Assembly: GCA_014529385.2 (NCBI GenBank)
Contig: CM043942.1
Coordinates: 33,399,969-33,463,968, forward strand
Length of the DNA stretch: 64,000 bases
Reading direction: 5' to 3'
Source: Adiantum capillus-veneris
Lineage: Eukaryota > Streptophyta > Polypodiopsida > Polypodiales > Pteridaceae
Shown piece by piece: positions 47,181-61,350 of the stretch. A program made the position numbers and the translations under genes. The notes below the pieces were generated by a model that did not search any database, was not told the DNA's origin, and saw only the letters and a list, made by a program, of their open reading frames with translations. How positions within the stretch are numbered: position 1 is the first letter of the stretch; every line of letters begins with the position of its first letter.

Positions 47181-47281
47181 TTTGGATGAATTTAGTAACG
47201 CGTAGCTGGCAATAGTCTAAATTTTCCCTGGTTATTTGGTGGCATCAGAGATTTGAGAGTGGCTTTCCACTCTTCTCGACT

Positions 47282-47700
47282 TTAAGCAAACGGTAGTCTT
47301 AGTTTGCAACCCTTGAGGGTTAATTTAAGAAACTTGTCATCCCAATCTTGGGCAGCTTTGTAGATGTGCATCCAAGTAACTCCCAACACAATATCTTCAT
47401 TCATATGCTCATTTGGAATACAGATAAAAGTATGTGGGCATACAAATCCATGGACAAAAATGTTAAGATTGATCAGACCCAATGTTGGTGTTAGTTATTT
47501 ATGGACACCTTTGACTTGTGCTTGGCAAAGTTCCAGTGGTTGAGTTGTTGCTATTTTGTATGTTGTGTAGTTATCCGCTTTGAGCCATGTGCCTGTATCA
47601 ACTAGTGCTTTGACTTTGAGCCCATCCTTTGGAGTCACTATTATGCACATCCAATCCATCCTACCAAACATCATCTGTTTCTACCACATCATCTGCTAGG
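47282..47700 (-). pseudogene. Element F retropepsin-like domain, 3' of integrase
   Basis: The active site reads A-L-V-D-T-G-T-W (DTGT at 47588-47599), preceded by V-T-P-K-D-G-L-K-V-K. The C-terminal part E-D-I-V-L-G-V-T-W-M (47482-47282) matches the hydrophobic I-L-G block of retropepsins. Stops and frameshifts separate the two. It lies downstream of the integrase, with an acidic linker (D-D-V-V-E-T-D-D-V) in between, which is not the usual gypsy order. Confidence 0.7.
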
Positions 47701-47771
47701 GGTTCAATTTGAACAGTATCGAGGGGTAGAGCTTGAGGGACTGGTCACATTACTGCCTTTTGCTTCAAAAC

Positions 47772-48152
47772 TCAAATGCATGCTTCCTCTTGGGCTTCTT
47801 CAATCACATGCTTCCTTTTAAGCTTATGTTCCTTCGCTGCATGCATTCTTTGAAAAAGGTCATTAGTCAAAGGTAGATGATATTTGAGAAGGCGACATCC
47901 ACTAATCCAGTTTTTCATGATCTCTCCATCTAATGTGGCTAGTTTGACATCACCACTCAGCGAAACATCTTGAATGACAAAAGCACCATATCCCTTTTTC
48001 TTGAATCTGGGTATATGTTGTTTGAAGGAGTAAACTAGAACCAAATCCCCTTGTTTGAAAACTTTTCTTAGCAAATGTGAGTCAAAAAGTTGCTTTTGTT
48101 TTTGTTTTTGTTTTTGTTTTTGTTTTTGTGCATATCTATGGGCAATGGCCAC
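47772..48152 (-). pseudogene. Element F integrase C-terminal domain
   Basis: Open frame with a (Q-K)n start encoded by a (TTTTTG)n repeat, then F-K-Q-G-D-L-V-L-V-Y, the G-x-F-V-I-Q-D-V beta strands and L-D-G-E-I-M-K-N-W, matching the GPY/F-type C-terminal domain of gypsy integrases. The stop is at 47772; the same frame continues with two more stops into the acidic linker before the protease. The repeat inserts Gln-Lys pairs into a coding part. Confidence 0.8.
48084..48129. repeat. (TTTTTG)n repeat inside integrase
   Basis: About seven units, encoding alternating Gln-Lys on the minus strand; length a multiple of three. Confidence 0.9.
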
Positions 48153-49051
48153 CAGTCTCTGTTCATCTAGTCTTTCTAAGTCCTCGAGTCATTCTAAAAA
48201 CTCGTGCCCCTTCCATTCCAACTCATGTGCAACTCTAAGAGTGAGTAATAAAATTTCCATGGATAGAATTGCGTCTGATCCATAAACCAAGCTCAAAGGA
48301 GTTGTGTTCAAGGCTGTTTTGAATGAAACTCAATACGCCCACAAGGGTGAATGTATATAATTTCCCAGGAATTCTTTCATGCACTAGTTACCTTAGTTAG
48401 AACCGAACTCGAAATCGTTTGTGTATGTTCTACTTGACCGTTGCTTGAGGATGACAGGGTGGGGATTTGTTTCATATCACCATAAACTCACTCAATAATT
48501 GTTCTATCACTTCATTGAGGAAATGCAAACCTCTATCACTTACAATCTCAATAGAAAGTCCATACCTAGTGAATATGCATTTGTACAAGAATGCAATGGT
48601 GGTTCTAGCATTGTTCTTCCTAGTGGCTCTTGCCTTAGCCCTTTTGATTAAGTAATCCGTGGCCACAATAATATATTGCACCTAAGGTTATTTATGTCGG
48701 GGATTGTATTGGACCTACAAAGTATACACCCCACTTAGCAAATGTGCAAGATTCCATCATAGGTCGCAATGGCATACTATCAATTCTTGTTGGCATCTTA
48801 GCTCCGTAACATGAATCACATCGAAGAACAAATTCTTTGGCATCAGCAAACAAGGTTGGCCACCAGATGTCTGCCATCAATATAGTCTTGGCTGTGGTTT
48901 CATGAGAGAAATGGACTCCTGCAAGACCCGTGTACGCTTGTTCCAAGATAGGAAGATATTCCTCTTCATTGGAACACAGTCTAAGTTGTTGGCCCTTTTC
49001 TTCTTGATAGAGCTGATTTCCAATTATTGCATAGTTGGCCGCTTCAGTCTC
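48153..49051 (-). pseudogene. Element F integrase zinc finger and core
   Basis: The part from 49051 to 48692 has the H2C2 zinc finger (G-V-H-F-S-H, then L-R-C-D-S-C) and W-W-P-T-L, followed by W-G-V-Y-F-V-G-P, where the first core Asp is replaced. After a frameshift, 48681-48472 has V-A-T-D-Y-L-I-K and I-V-S-D-R-G with core Asp residues. Beyond 48470 H-P-Q-A can be read but the catalytic Glu context is lost. Its 5' part is cut at 49051 by element C, so RNase H and RT of F are not here. Confidence 0.88.
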
Positions 49052-49958
49052 TGTTGGGGGTTTTCGTTGTTGCATAGCTCCAATGACCAACAAAATTATC
49101 AATCCGGAGGGATGAGCTACCCGACTAGGGCATGGAAACACTCACATAATTAGTGAGCGAATCATGGCAACACGAATGGTTAACTCTATGAGGTGAGCTT
49201 CTTGGCCTATGGAGGAGCTACGCCACAATGAAGAGCAATCTCCATATCCACTTCCCTTCACCTCTAACCAACCCACTCACACACACTATGATTGCAAGAA
49301 GACACACACAACGCTAATCCTATCAAGCACACACACATAGATCTATCGAGCACCACAGTCCAATCAAACCTGCATGCACACACAAGCAAGAGAGGGAAAT
49401 CACACAAGATTAGAGAGGGATTAACCAATAATTAGTTAAGATCTAGCTAATCTAAGCATCATAGGCAATCATAAGAAGCATGAGAGAGGCATGGCGAAAG
49501 AGAATTAAGCATTGATTAGTGTTAACCAAGTCACATGAGCAAGCAGAAGCTCAAGGACTCCATAGCCACACACTTCAAGAGCTCTCACCAAAGAGTGCTC
49601 TCAATAAATGAGCTTGAGAACCTTGATTTCTTTTACACGCTGCCTTATATACCTAGGGTAAAATATGCAATGTCTGAGTGGCCAAGGCCTTTAGGGCTCC
49701 ACCACTACTGAATATGTAACCTAGGCACACTAACTGACCTATTTTTTTATAGCTTGGAACTCCCATTGAGCCCGTAACATATTAAAATAACACAATGGAT
49801 TGAAATAAATCGGAAATTTACACTACATGACCATTTTGGAAAAACGTGAAAAATGTGTAGCTCCAATCTTTAATGCCTCTTTATGTTGGTCTTCAATGTG
49901 CATTCGTACGTCTTCGATCTTTAGCCGCTTCTGTTAACTGATGTCGATTCAGTTAACA
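49052..49958 (-). repeat. Element C 3' LTR (complete, 907 bp)
   Basis: In element orientation starts TGTTAACTGA at 49958 and ends with CA at 49052. The first 27 nt are an inverted repeat (10-bp arms, 7-nt loop). TATA box TATATAAGG at 49643-49651. The last 430 bp match 57882-58335. Confidence 0.9.
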
Positions 49959-49970
49959 TTCCCCCCTTCA
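49959..49970 (-). promoter_or_regulatory. Polypurine tract (element C)
   Basis: Minus strand TGAAGGGGGGAA, directly followed by the LTR start TGTTAAC. Confidence 0.85.
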
Positions 49971-51130
49971 GATTTTAGAGCCCGTCCTTGGGCACTATTG
50001 AAAAGTGTCCGTGGAGGCTGTGGAAGGTTTTTTATTGGTTGTTGATGGGATGATTGTCTTCATCTGTCATTGAATTTATTGATGAGGTTCAATTTGTTGA
50101 AGCATCTTCATTGGTTTGAATAGGCTTGGTATGAGAGATGATGTTGCATTTGTTCGTTGTAATAGCATAATGATGAGGCTGCTGTTTATTTATGAAAAGT
50201 ATGTATAAGGGAAGTAGAATGATGAGGTTCTAAATTAGGGTCTAATGCATGGATGACCAAAGGGAAAAAACCTAGTGGGAAAAAAGTGCCTTTGGGATAA
50301 GCGCATTGTTGGAGTACTTTTTAGCATGGGAAATATTAATAAAGTACTGAAGGGTTTATTTGCTAATAGATATGGAATTAAAAAGGAAGCAAATATGAGA
50401 GGGTAGCATGATGGAACATTGGTTTGGTTGTTGTAGTCCACTCAAGGTGCATAGGTGGAAGCAAAAAAGAGTGTCTAATGCATATGTCCAATGATGGGAC
50501 ATCCTATATATGCATACACAGAAATGCATGGGAAACAATATGCTGTGTGAGAAATATTTTGAGGGTTCTTCAGAAAGATAGTGTAGCTATAAAATCATAT
50601 GACATGGCTTTGCAAGCTGGCACCCCTTTAAGAAAGGTTTTTGTTGACAAGGATATGTGCTCTCATCTTACTGTGCATTGTGCGTGAGTGTTGGACTCTA
50701 CGACACTCCACCAATTGTAAGTTAATAGACTCTTATGCTCATCTCATCCAGCATGAGCGACCTGATTTAGATATGCTCAACTCTTCCAGCTTGAGCATAA
50801 GCCTAATAACTATGACTCTTAGCACAAAGTTTAATATGACTTGAAGCTTTGGGACTAATGCTTTGCTCATTTTATGGCTCGGTAGCCCCGACTCTGACTA
50901 TGCCAAAGAGTGTTTTTTGCACCCTGGCAACTTGACTTTTTACATTCTTGTGCTTACTACAAACATTTCTTCAGGTAAAAGTAAGCTTGAATCCTCAAAA
51001 AGAGAATTAGTGAAGGCCCAAGTGGCATTAAAGGTTTCTTTTGCCATACCTGTCTTATCATCTTTGAATCTGCATTCTCATTGGTTGGGATGTCCTTCTT
51101 TGACTCTGAAAACTCCTTTATCTATTTGAT
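49971..51130 (-). other. Element C 3' untranslated region
   Basis: Between the W-V-P-K array and the PPT. Frames on both strands (for example plus 50424-50687) show no recognisable domain. No gene seen. Confidence 0.45.
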
Positions 51131-51740
51131 TCTCCAATTAGGCATGTTGTAAGAAGTCTTTGATGTTTTTGTAGGCCTTTGTTCACTGTTGACATTTGGC
51201 TTTTGACCAGGAGCATTGGAAGACTTAGGAATCCAAATCTCTTGATGACCTTTGTATCTCCATTGTTGACTTTGCCTTGCTCTAGGTCTTGTTGAGTTCT
51301 TAAGATCTTCATGCAGGTCTGGTGTAGTTGCAGTTGGCTTATGGTTGACTAGTAGCCAAATCTTTGTATACTCTGTGTAAAATCCTTGTCTAAGGGGAAG
51401 ATTCTTTGAGATCCGTCTTTTTCCTGTATCCTCTTGAAAGTTGTGGTAGACTTTATGCATCTTTCGATTGTGTTCTGTTGTAGACCTGCTTCTTAGGTAT
51501 CCTAGGATATTGTCGAGGTTGATACCTAGTGGGCCTTCTTTCTTGGGAGGGTCTTGATGTTACTTCATATACTCTAACCTGCGGTTTTGGTACCCATATG
51601 TGTCTGTTACTTCCATAGTACTCCTGTTCTTTTAAGCTCCATTGGGATGTTATCCATCCCATGTGCTTGTCTTTTTGTCGATTTTCGTCTTTAATCCAAA
51701 TCGGATCATTGACTTTGACTAAATTGCTCGGAACAAACAC
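51131..51740 (-). pseudogene. Element C W-V-P-K-array domain
   Basis: Frames 51740-51453 and 51460-51122 contain V-F-V-P-S, I-W-I-K-D, H-I-W-V-P-K-P, R-I-P-K-K, K-I-W-L-L and E-I-W-I-P-K-S at irregular spacing, in a Lys/Arg/Gln-rich background. A frameshift and a stop separate the two frames. It follows the protease remnant and is the last coding segment before the PPT. Confidence 0.55.
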
Positions 51741-52003
51741 TTGCTTGACTTTCCTTCGCTTTCTTGAGTACTTTGGCTGGTATACCTTTGATTTGTTGGG
51801 TGGCTCCTTAGAGGTTTAAGTTGAGTCACCAATTGACTTAAAATTTTGAAAGCTTGGCTTGCTTGAAGAAGCTGATCCATGAGTTGGGCCATTGGCATTC
51901 CCATTATGATGTTGTATGGTATATCCTTTGCTATGATCACATGAAATTGAGTTGTGATAATTTTTGAACTTATTTGAATAGTGGTCGAGATGATTCCCCA
52001 GCA
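51741..52003 (-). pseudogene. Element C protease C-terminal remnant
   Basis: Frame with F-H-V-I-I-A-K-D-I-P-Y-N-I-I-M-G-M-P-M-A, the beta strand and I-I-M-G block of a gypsy retropepsin end. I could not find the D-[ST]-G active site upstream, so the domain is incomplete or too decayed. Confidence 0.5.
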
Positions 52004-52744
52004 TTATACTCGTTTGTTTCTTGATATGCTTACAATTTCAGGAGCATCTTCCAACTGTGGTTGTCGACATCTTTTCCAAGTGCAAAAGGACATGAAGTTC
52101 TTGTCTAGCTGAAAATCTAGCTTTAGTTCTTTTGACAGCTTTTCTTCGTTTTCACCAACAATTTTGCGCTTGATCATCTTAGGATTCGTGTTTGAATTGA
52201 CTGCTTTTGTTGTGGCAGTGTCCTTTGGTTGTGCTTTATCTGCATCTTCTTTGCTTTGATCACCTACTTCAATTGATGTTGACTCGTATGACTGTGATAT
52301 TGCACTTTTTTGCAATTGTTGAGCATTATCCACCTGCATTTGGGTAACCTCTGATCTTAATAGATCCATTGTACTTTCGGGCAAAATTTGTCTCTTCGGA
52401 GGAGATTTTGGTGGTGAACTTTGTGTAGCCTTCTGAACTTTAGCTTTCATTGATATTGACTTTTCTGTCACTTGTTCTGGAAGCTTAAGGCTTTGCATCA
52501 TCTTCAGATAGTCTTTGACTTCCGTCGGGCCATCCGTATGGGTTTGTACAAGGTCATGATCTTGCTGATATTTGTTACCATGTGCATCTTGATATGCATA
52601 TGTGAGTTTGGTCACATGTAACTGTTTGAACACTATTGGATTTTTCAGTTTTTGACTCTGACTTGTGGAGATCAGCTGAAACTTTTGTCCCTGATAATCT
52701 TTATATAAGCATTTGTCTACAAATTTTGATGGGATCTGGGTCAC
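52004..52744 (-). CDS. Element C internal ORF with Y-x-D-x-x-G motifs
   Basis: 246 codons open; ATG at 52744. Starts M-T-Q-I-P-S-K-F-V-D-K-C. Two motifs of the form Y-x-D-x-x-G-x-x-[FY] at about residues 14-22 and 51-59. The middle is Lys/Pro/Ser/Gln-rich and acidic in parts (K-E-D-A-D-K-A-Q-P). It lies between the gag-like ORF and the protease remnant. Could be the C-terminal part of one split polyprotein. No known domain recognised. Confidence 0.5.
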   Translation of the reverse strand: MTQIPSKFVDKCLYKDYQGQKFQLISTSQSQKLKNPIVFKQLHVTKLTYAYQDAHGNKYQQDHDLVQTHTDGPTEVKDYLKMMQSLKLPEQVTEKSISMKAKVQKATQSSPPKSPPKRQILPESTMDLLRSEVTQMQVDNAQQLQKSAISQSYESTSIEVGDQSKEDADKAQPKDTATTKAVNSNTNPKMIKRKIVGENEEKLSKELKLDFQLDKNFMSFCTWKRCRQPQLEDAPEIVSISRNKRV

Positions 52745-53279
52745 TTGGAAACTTCAACAACCATATGATCTTTCAATGGTTTCTGTCTTGAAGGGTTCTG
52801 CTAGCTAGAAGTTCTAGGGCTTCTAACTGACATTGTGGTTCCTGGTACAAGAGCTGAGCTTGATGGATTTACAGCTCCCCTCTTCCTAGGGTGATCACTA
52901 TAGCCCACTTCATTGTAAGAGTTCAAAATTGTTTGGCTCTGGTTTAGTCTCACCTTTTGGAACTGTGAAGGTACACTTTGGGTAGCATTGTTGATGTTTG
53001 GCATTTATAAACCTTCTACATAGTTTCCTACGTATCTCCATGAAACATGACAAATTATTTCCCAAGTCAAGCTATAGATAGCATTATCTTTGCCCTAATA
53101 TTGTCTATCCCATGGGTCTCCCATGGGATAGACAATATCTATGCCCTAATATTGTCTATACCATGGGTCTCCCATGATATGAGCTTCTGTGGGTTCAGAC
53201 CCAAGGCATCATAGATGCTAAACTCTTGTCTATATCTACAAATGTTTTTATCAAAGTATATGCTCATTTGGTCATAACA
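52745..53279 (-). other. Broken segment with hairpin, element C
   Basis: Short frames only (53004-52801). Holds a perfect 19-bp-arm hairpin (53098-53138) and a weaker neighbour copy to 53185. Probably a degenerate part of the polyprotein. Confidence 0.4.
53098..53138. repeat. Perfect inverted repeat, 19-bp arms, 3-nt loop
   Basis: Arms 53098-53116 and 53120-53138 (ATATTGTCTATCCCATGGG and complement) around TCT. A degenerate second unit with the same start (CCCTAATATTGTCTAT) and loop follows at about 53143-53180. Confidence 0.95.
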
Positions 53280-54687
53280 TCAAAGCTTGATTTTTGATGG
53301 AGGAGAGTTTGTCTCTGAACAGATTTTTGGGTTCACTCGAGTAATATCCTTCAGCTCTAGAGAGAATGAGCTATAATAGATTCTTTCCTCTGAAATGAAC
53401 CATCCTTTTTTATCTATCATTGGACGCACTTCTATGAGCTGGTATGTGGGCCGTTCAAACACTGGCTCATCCTTTTTGTACAGTTCCCCTTTTTCTGTCT
53501 ACATAGTGAGAATATGAATTATGTGTACCATACAATGCTAACAGCATTCTGTTTCATGTGTCCTTTATACTCCTGAAATGATTGCACACTTGTGACATTG
53601 GATGCAGAATCATTTGCAAACCTAACGGTCTTTTCAACATTCGGTAATATCTGGACACCTTGACCAAATTCATGCAAGAATTTGTTGTTCAAAGAATCAA
53701 TTTTAAGCTTTTCAGATTTCTGTGCATATTTATGCTGCTTTTGAACTTGAAATGCCTTTATTGGTGCTTCCAATGGTAATGCAGAATCATCCAATTACAT
53801 TAAAAGTGACAAGTTAAATGCACTTACATCAATATTCACATTTCCAATTTTCTTTGTGCCTTGCTTGGCAGTTGATGTGTCCTTGTTGTCTAGATTTCTT
53901 ACACAATCTTCAAAAAAATGTCCACCTTTTTGTCCACAATCTGAGCAATATTCCATGACTGGTGGTATTTCATTCGGTTCTGTCATGTCAAGCTCTACCT
54001 GAGGAGCTTCTCTTTCTGTGCTTGCCAAGTTGTCGGCATCTTCTTTTAAAACACTGAGCATCAAGTTGTAGAATGCTTCCTCTTGACCTTTGTACCGTCT
54101 TTGGCTTGGTTCTCCAATTAGATTGGCTTCAATTGGCTGATCCGTTGGACTTTCCATTTTTGGTTCTCGGCTATAGATCTGACCACTGTAATCTATGTAT
54201 AATGACCCTGATTGCATATGCACTAAATGTATGTTTTGTTGGCTTGTGCAGATTTCTAGATAAACATTTGGGTTGATTTTTTGAACTTCTATATGCACTT
54301 CATCTTTGAGTTTGCAATACCTGGCTCCCCTGAAGTATGTGAACATCTGGGAGTTCTCTAAATCTAGATTTACTCTAATCAATAGGATCTTGGCTCCTGT
54401 GTTTCTTTTATTGCTCATCAAGTATCCATGGCCTTCTGAGTCTGCATATAAGACTTTATCTCTATTGTAGCCATATAGCTGTAATAGCTGTTCTGTTGCA
54501 ATTGTACATGTGTTGCCACTGCTACTAGCTTGCTCTGCTGTAATTGAATTCTCGGCTCGATTTGAGTCCATGTTGACTGGTTCTGTGAAAAGTGTTTGCA
54601 GCAGATTTTGTTGTTGATTAGCAGAATTTTTGCTGCTCGTACTAGCCTCATCTGCAATCACATGTGAGTTGTGCCCATGTTCGTCCG
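53280..54687 (-). pseudogene. Element C gag-like ORF with zinc knuckle
   Basis: Open from about 54684 to 53795 in one frame (no ATG at the upstream end; 54661 is GTG), then after a stop 53794-53519 in the same frame, and shifted at 53462-53280. It has two [YF]-x-D-x-x-G-x-x-Y motifs (V-L-Y-A-D-S-E-G-H-G-Y and L-Y-I-D-Y-S-G-Q-I-Y) and a related M-I-D-K-K-G in the last part. A Cys/His cluster C-S-D-C-G-Q-K-G-G-H-F-F-E-D-C (CX2CX5HX4C) is close to a gag zinc knuckle. It probably packages RNA. The missing ATG suggests a lost start or splicing. Confidence 0.6.
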
Positions 54688-57861
<3,174 letters not shown>

Positions 57862-57879
57862 TCCGCGGCAACAGTGCCA
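57862..57879 (-). promoter_or_regulatory. Primer-binding site, degenerate tRNA-Asp type (element C)
   Basis: TCCGCGGCAACAGTGCCA on the plus strand; three differences from the tRNA-Asp end. Two bases separate it from the LTR at 57882. Confidence 0.75.
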
Positions 57880-57881
57880 AA

Positions 57882-58338
57882 TGTTGGGGGTTCCATAGTT
57901 GCATAGCTCCAATGACCATCAAAATTATCAATCCGGATGGATGAGCTACCCGGCTAAGGCATGGAAACACTCACACAATTAGAGAGCTAATCATGGCAAC
58001 ACGAATGGTTAACTCTATTGGGTGAGCTTCTTGGCCTATGAAGGAGCTAAGCCACGATGAAGAGCAATCTCCACATCCACTTCCCTTCACCTCCAATCAA
58101 CCCAATCACACACACTAACGATTGCAAGACGCACACAACACTAATCCTATCATGCAACACACTAATCGCAAGCACACACACATAGATCTATGGAGCACCA
58201 CACTCCAATCAAACCTACATGCACACACAAGAAAAAGAGGGAAATCATACAAGATTAGAGAGGGATTAACCACTAATTAGTTACGATCTAGCTAATCTAA
58301 GCATCATAGGCAATCCTAAGAAGCATGTGAGAGGCTCA
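57882..58338 (-). repeat. Element C 5' LTR, truncated
   Basis: Matches 49052 to about 49485 and then stops abruptly at 58338, where element G begins with TGTTAAAC. The promoter-bearing part is missing from this copy in the window. Confidence 0.9.
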
Positions 58339-59430
58339 TGTTAAACTGATCATTTAATATGAGGAAGTGCCAAGGGAGAAAAAGCTAAAATATTGGTTAA
58401 GATGGCAGACCCCGACCACAATAGGGATTCAATGGAGGGAAAATAGGGATCCAAAGGGTTTCATTAATTAAAAAACACTTAATAAAATAACCAATAAGAA
58501 CTAAGCTCTCTAGAAGACTATTGGATAGTCTCCCAAGGGGTCCAATGAGCATTCGGCAGCCCAATGGCTTGCCTGATTCCTATTGGCCAGGAGACAAAGG
58601 GGTCCAATGAGAGTTTAGTTGCATTAATTAATTACCTAAAGCTCTCACAAAATGGGAAAGGGGGACACATGTCAGAAGGCTATCACGTATGCTCCTTAAA
58701 TCCTATTGGCTAAGCCTGGAGAGGTCCAATGGGGTGACGCATGATCAAATTGCAAGAGGGGTCAACCAAGAGAGAGAGAGAGAGGGAGCTGAATTTCTCA
58801 ATGAATTATTGCATACACACTCACACTAGTCCAAGTGTGAAGCAAGAAGACTATCTCTCTCCTTCTCAAGCTTTAATGAAAAGCTTATCACCTACTCCAA
58901 GCTTATGAGAAGGGAGGCCTACACCAACAACTCTTGGCTTTGTGATGCAAATCCAACCAAGAGCCAAGCTTCAATGCATGCTCATCTCCTCTACCATGCT
59001 AATTAATAAGCTATGCTATGCTAATATGAGTGATTATGTGAGGAGATGTATATCTTTCTCGTAAGACTACTCCTTCTTTCTCTCAATCTGCTCTCATATC
59101 CCGCTATTCTCACCATCTTTGAAGGTGTGTGAGGTCTTGGATCTGAGACCGTGAGAGAATTGATGTTGTGTTTAATAAGTGTTTTGCTTAGTGCTTGAAG
59201 TTTCCATCTTCATTGCACTAGCTAGTATTGAAGGAGCACAAAGAATTGTATTGTAAAATGTCTCTCTTGATGGGAGAAACCATAATACAAAGTCTTTGGA
59301 GGGGGGACCGGCTCCATGTAAATCCGATCCTCAATTGTTGTCAATAGCTTAAATTCTCTCTCTTTTGAAGTATTGTCCATGCTATCTAACTAGGTGTTAT
59401 GCTTTTTGTTGCTCTCTCCACCCAAGCACT

Positions 59431-59653
59431 TGTTACCATATACATGTGGTAGTGATGTGTGTGAACACACTAGGACCACCGGGGCATTTTTTCCCTCTTT
59501 AGGAGGTTTTTTCCCCCGAGCATTGTATATACGCCCATCACTCTAGGGCTATCTATCTTTCCATTGCTCACTAACACACTCTCTATTGTGTGCCTTGAGC
59601 TTCCTTCATCTTCTCCAAGTTGTGTGCGTTTCTCTGCAACCCTAATTCTAACG
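59431..59653 (+). repeat. Copia H 5' LTR
   Basis: 223 bp, TGTTACCATATACATG to CTAACG. TATA-like GTATATAC near 59525. Similar to 61912-62138 with about ten differences. Confidence 0.93.
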
Positions 59654-59655
59654 AT

Positions 59656-59667
59656 TGGTATCAGAGC
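59656..59667 (+). promoter_or_regulatory. Primer-binding site, tRNA-Met (copia H)
   Basis: TGGTATCAGAGC, two bases after the LTR. Confidence 0.95.
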
Positions 59668-59973
59668 AGGTTACGTCCTCTTGGGCTTAGTTGCCAGGTG
59701 CTCTAGCACACGCCTGCTCATTTTCTTCAATTACAGTGAGGTTTGGCGAGTGTTCGCAGGTCGACAAATATTTCGGGCTCATTTCGACCTCCGTTTCCAC
59801 TACAAGCAGGTCTGCACAGGCAATTTCGTCATTTTGTGCAAAATTTTTGTCAGTGCCAGTTTCTGCATAACAGGTGCCTTACAGTCTTCTACGATTTGTG
59901 CTATATAGCACGAGTTGTTCCCACTCCGTTTCTCCTATTTTCGGGCAGTTTTCACATCAGGTGCAGCATTTAC

Positions 59974-60851
59974 CATGGCTGACAACAACACAGATGTCTT
60001 CAAGATGTTTGATGTTGAGGACAGGTTGGATGGGGACAATTGCCCTATATGGGCTTATATGATGCAACATGTTCTTGTGTCAAAGGGGGTCTAGAATATT
60101 GTGTAGGGTATTGATGTACGTCCTCGTTCTGAGGATGTAGGTGATGTTGAGGATGTTGCAAGTCTTGCTGCAAGGATTGCTGCTATTAGAGTTGTTTTGC
60201 CTACGACAGAACAAGCTCGTTGGGATGTAAAGGATGCGCAGGCTCATGCATTGATTGTGTTGTCTGTGAAGCGCACCATTGTTCCTCACATCCGTTCAGC
60301 AGAATCTGCAATACAGGCTTGGGATATTTTGGCTGGTCTTTATGCAAGTCGCAATGAGGCTAAAATTGCTTTGTTGCGTAAAGAGCTGGAGTAAAAGATT
60401 ATGCATGAGAAAGAGGATATGGACACTTTCCTTGCTAGTGTCAAGGATATCAATGAGCAACTTATTTCTACAGGTAAAGTCATTTCAGAAAGTTCCCTTG
60501 TGCAGACTGTTCTTGATGCCTTACCTTATTCTTACCAGACTTTTGCTAGTACTTAGGAGACTTATGACCCAAGGAAATCCAGAAGTTGTCAAGTTTGATG
60601 CATTATGCACATTGCTGTTGCAAGAGTCACTTTCCAGAAAAAACAAGACTAGACAGCATGCAGTTGAACAGGCTTTTATTGCTTCTCAAAGAAAGGGTGG
60701 TAACAGCAATGCAGCCACTTCTTATGGTTCTGCTGCGAGTGGCAAAACTTCTGTTCCTAATGCTTCTGCTGGCAGCAATTCGTCTGGAAATTCTGGTGAT
60801 AAGGGCAAAAAGAAAATGCGTTGCCATTATTATAAAGCTATGATCACTTGA
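59974..60851 (+). pseudogene. Copia H gag
   Basis: ATG at 59974 (M-A-D-N-N-T-D-V-F-K-M-F). The frame shows D-R-L-D-G-D-N-C-P-I-W, the N-terminal copia gag motif, and A-W-D-I-L-A-G-L-Y (UBN2 type). In-frame stops occur at about 60092, 60104, 60392 and 60554, then a frameshift. A C-terminal knuckle reads C-H-Y-Y-K-A, where the second Cys is Tyr. Gag is inactive. Confidence 0.88.
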
Positions 60852-61330
60852 TCAAGTCGTGTCCTAAGTTGAAGGCCAAAGAGGCTAAGAAGAAAGAGAG
60901 TGGTTCCACTGCAAATGCTGGTTCCACTACAAATGCAACCATTGTTGAGTCTTCTGTGAAAGGAGATTGTGTTGCTAATGTTGATGCAGAATGGGCTTTT
61001 AGCGCAAAGTGCACTTACAATCCTGATGTTCATGATGCAGGCTTGTCAGTTGCTGCAGATTCACATGTGTGGTATTTCGATAGTGGTGCTACAAAGCACA
61101 TTACCTCACATCGTGAATTGTTCACCTCTCTCAAGTCTCTCCCTCATGGGAATTCAATCACTTGTGCCAACAATGCCTCTTATCCGGTTCAGGGAGTTGG
61201 AAAGATTGTGCAAATGGTAGTTCCTTCACACTTGTTGATGCACTTTATGTACCTGGGATCAAGAAGAATCTCTTGTCTGTATCCACACTTGCTACCTTAG
61301 TGGCACTTTACATCTTGGCTTGTTTTATCC
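60848..61330 (+). pseudogene. Copia H protease and start of integrase
   Basis: Lys/Ser/Thr-rich linker, then W-Y-F-D-S-G-A-T-K-H-I-T with the DSGA active site (near 61078-61089), and D-A-L-Y-V-P-G-I-K-K-N-L-L-S-V, the end of the protease. At about 61300-61350 the sequence jumps to RNase H, so integrase and RT are deleted. Confidence 0.9.
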
Positions 61331-61350
61331 CAAGGGGGGATCATTGCTGC

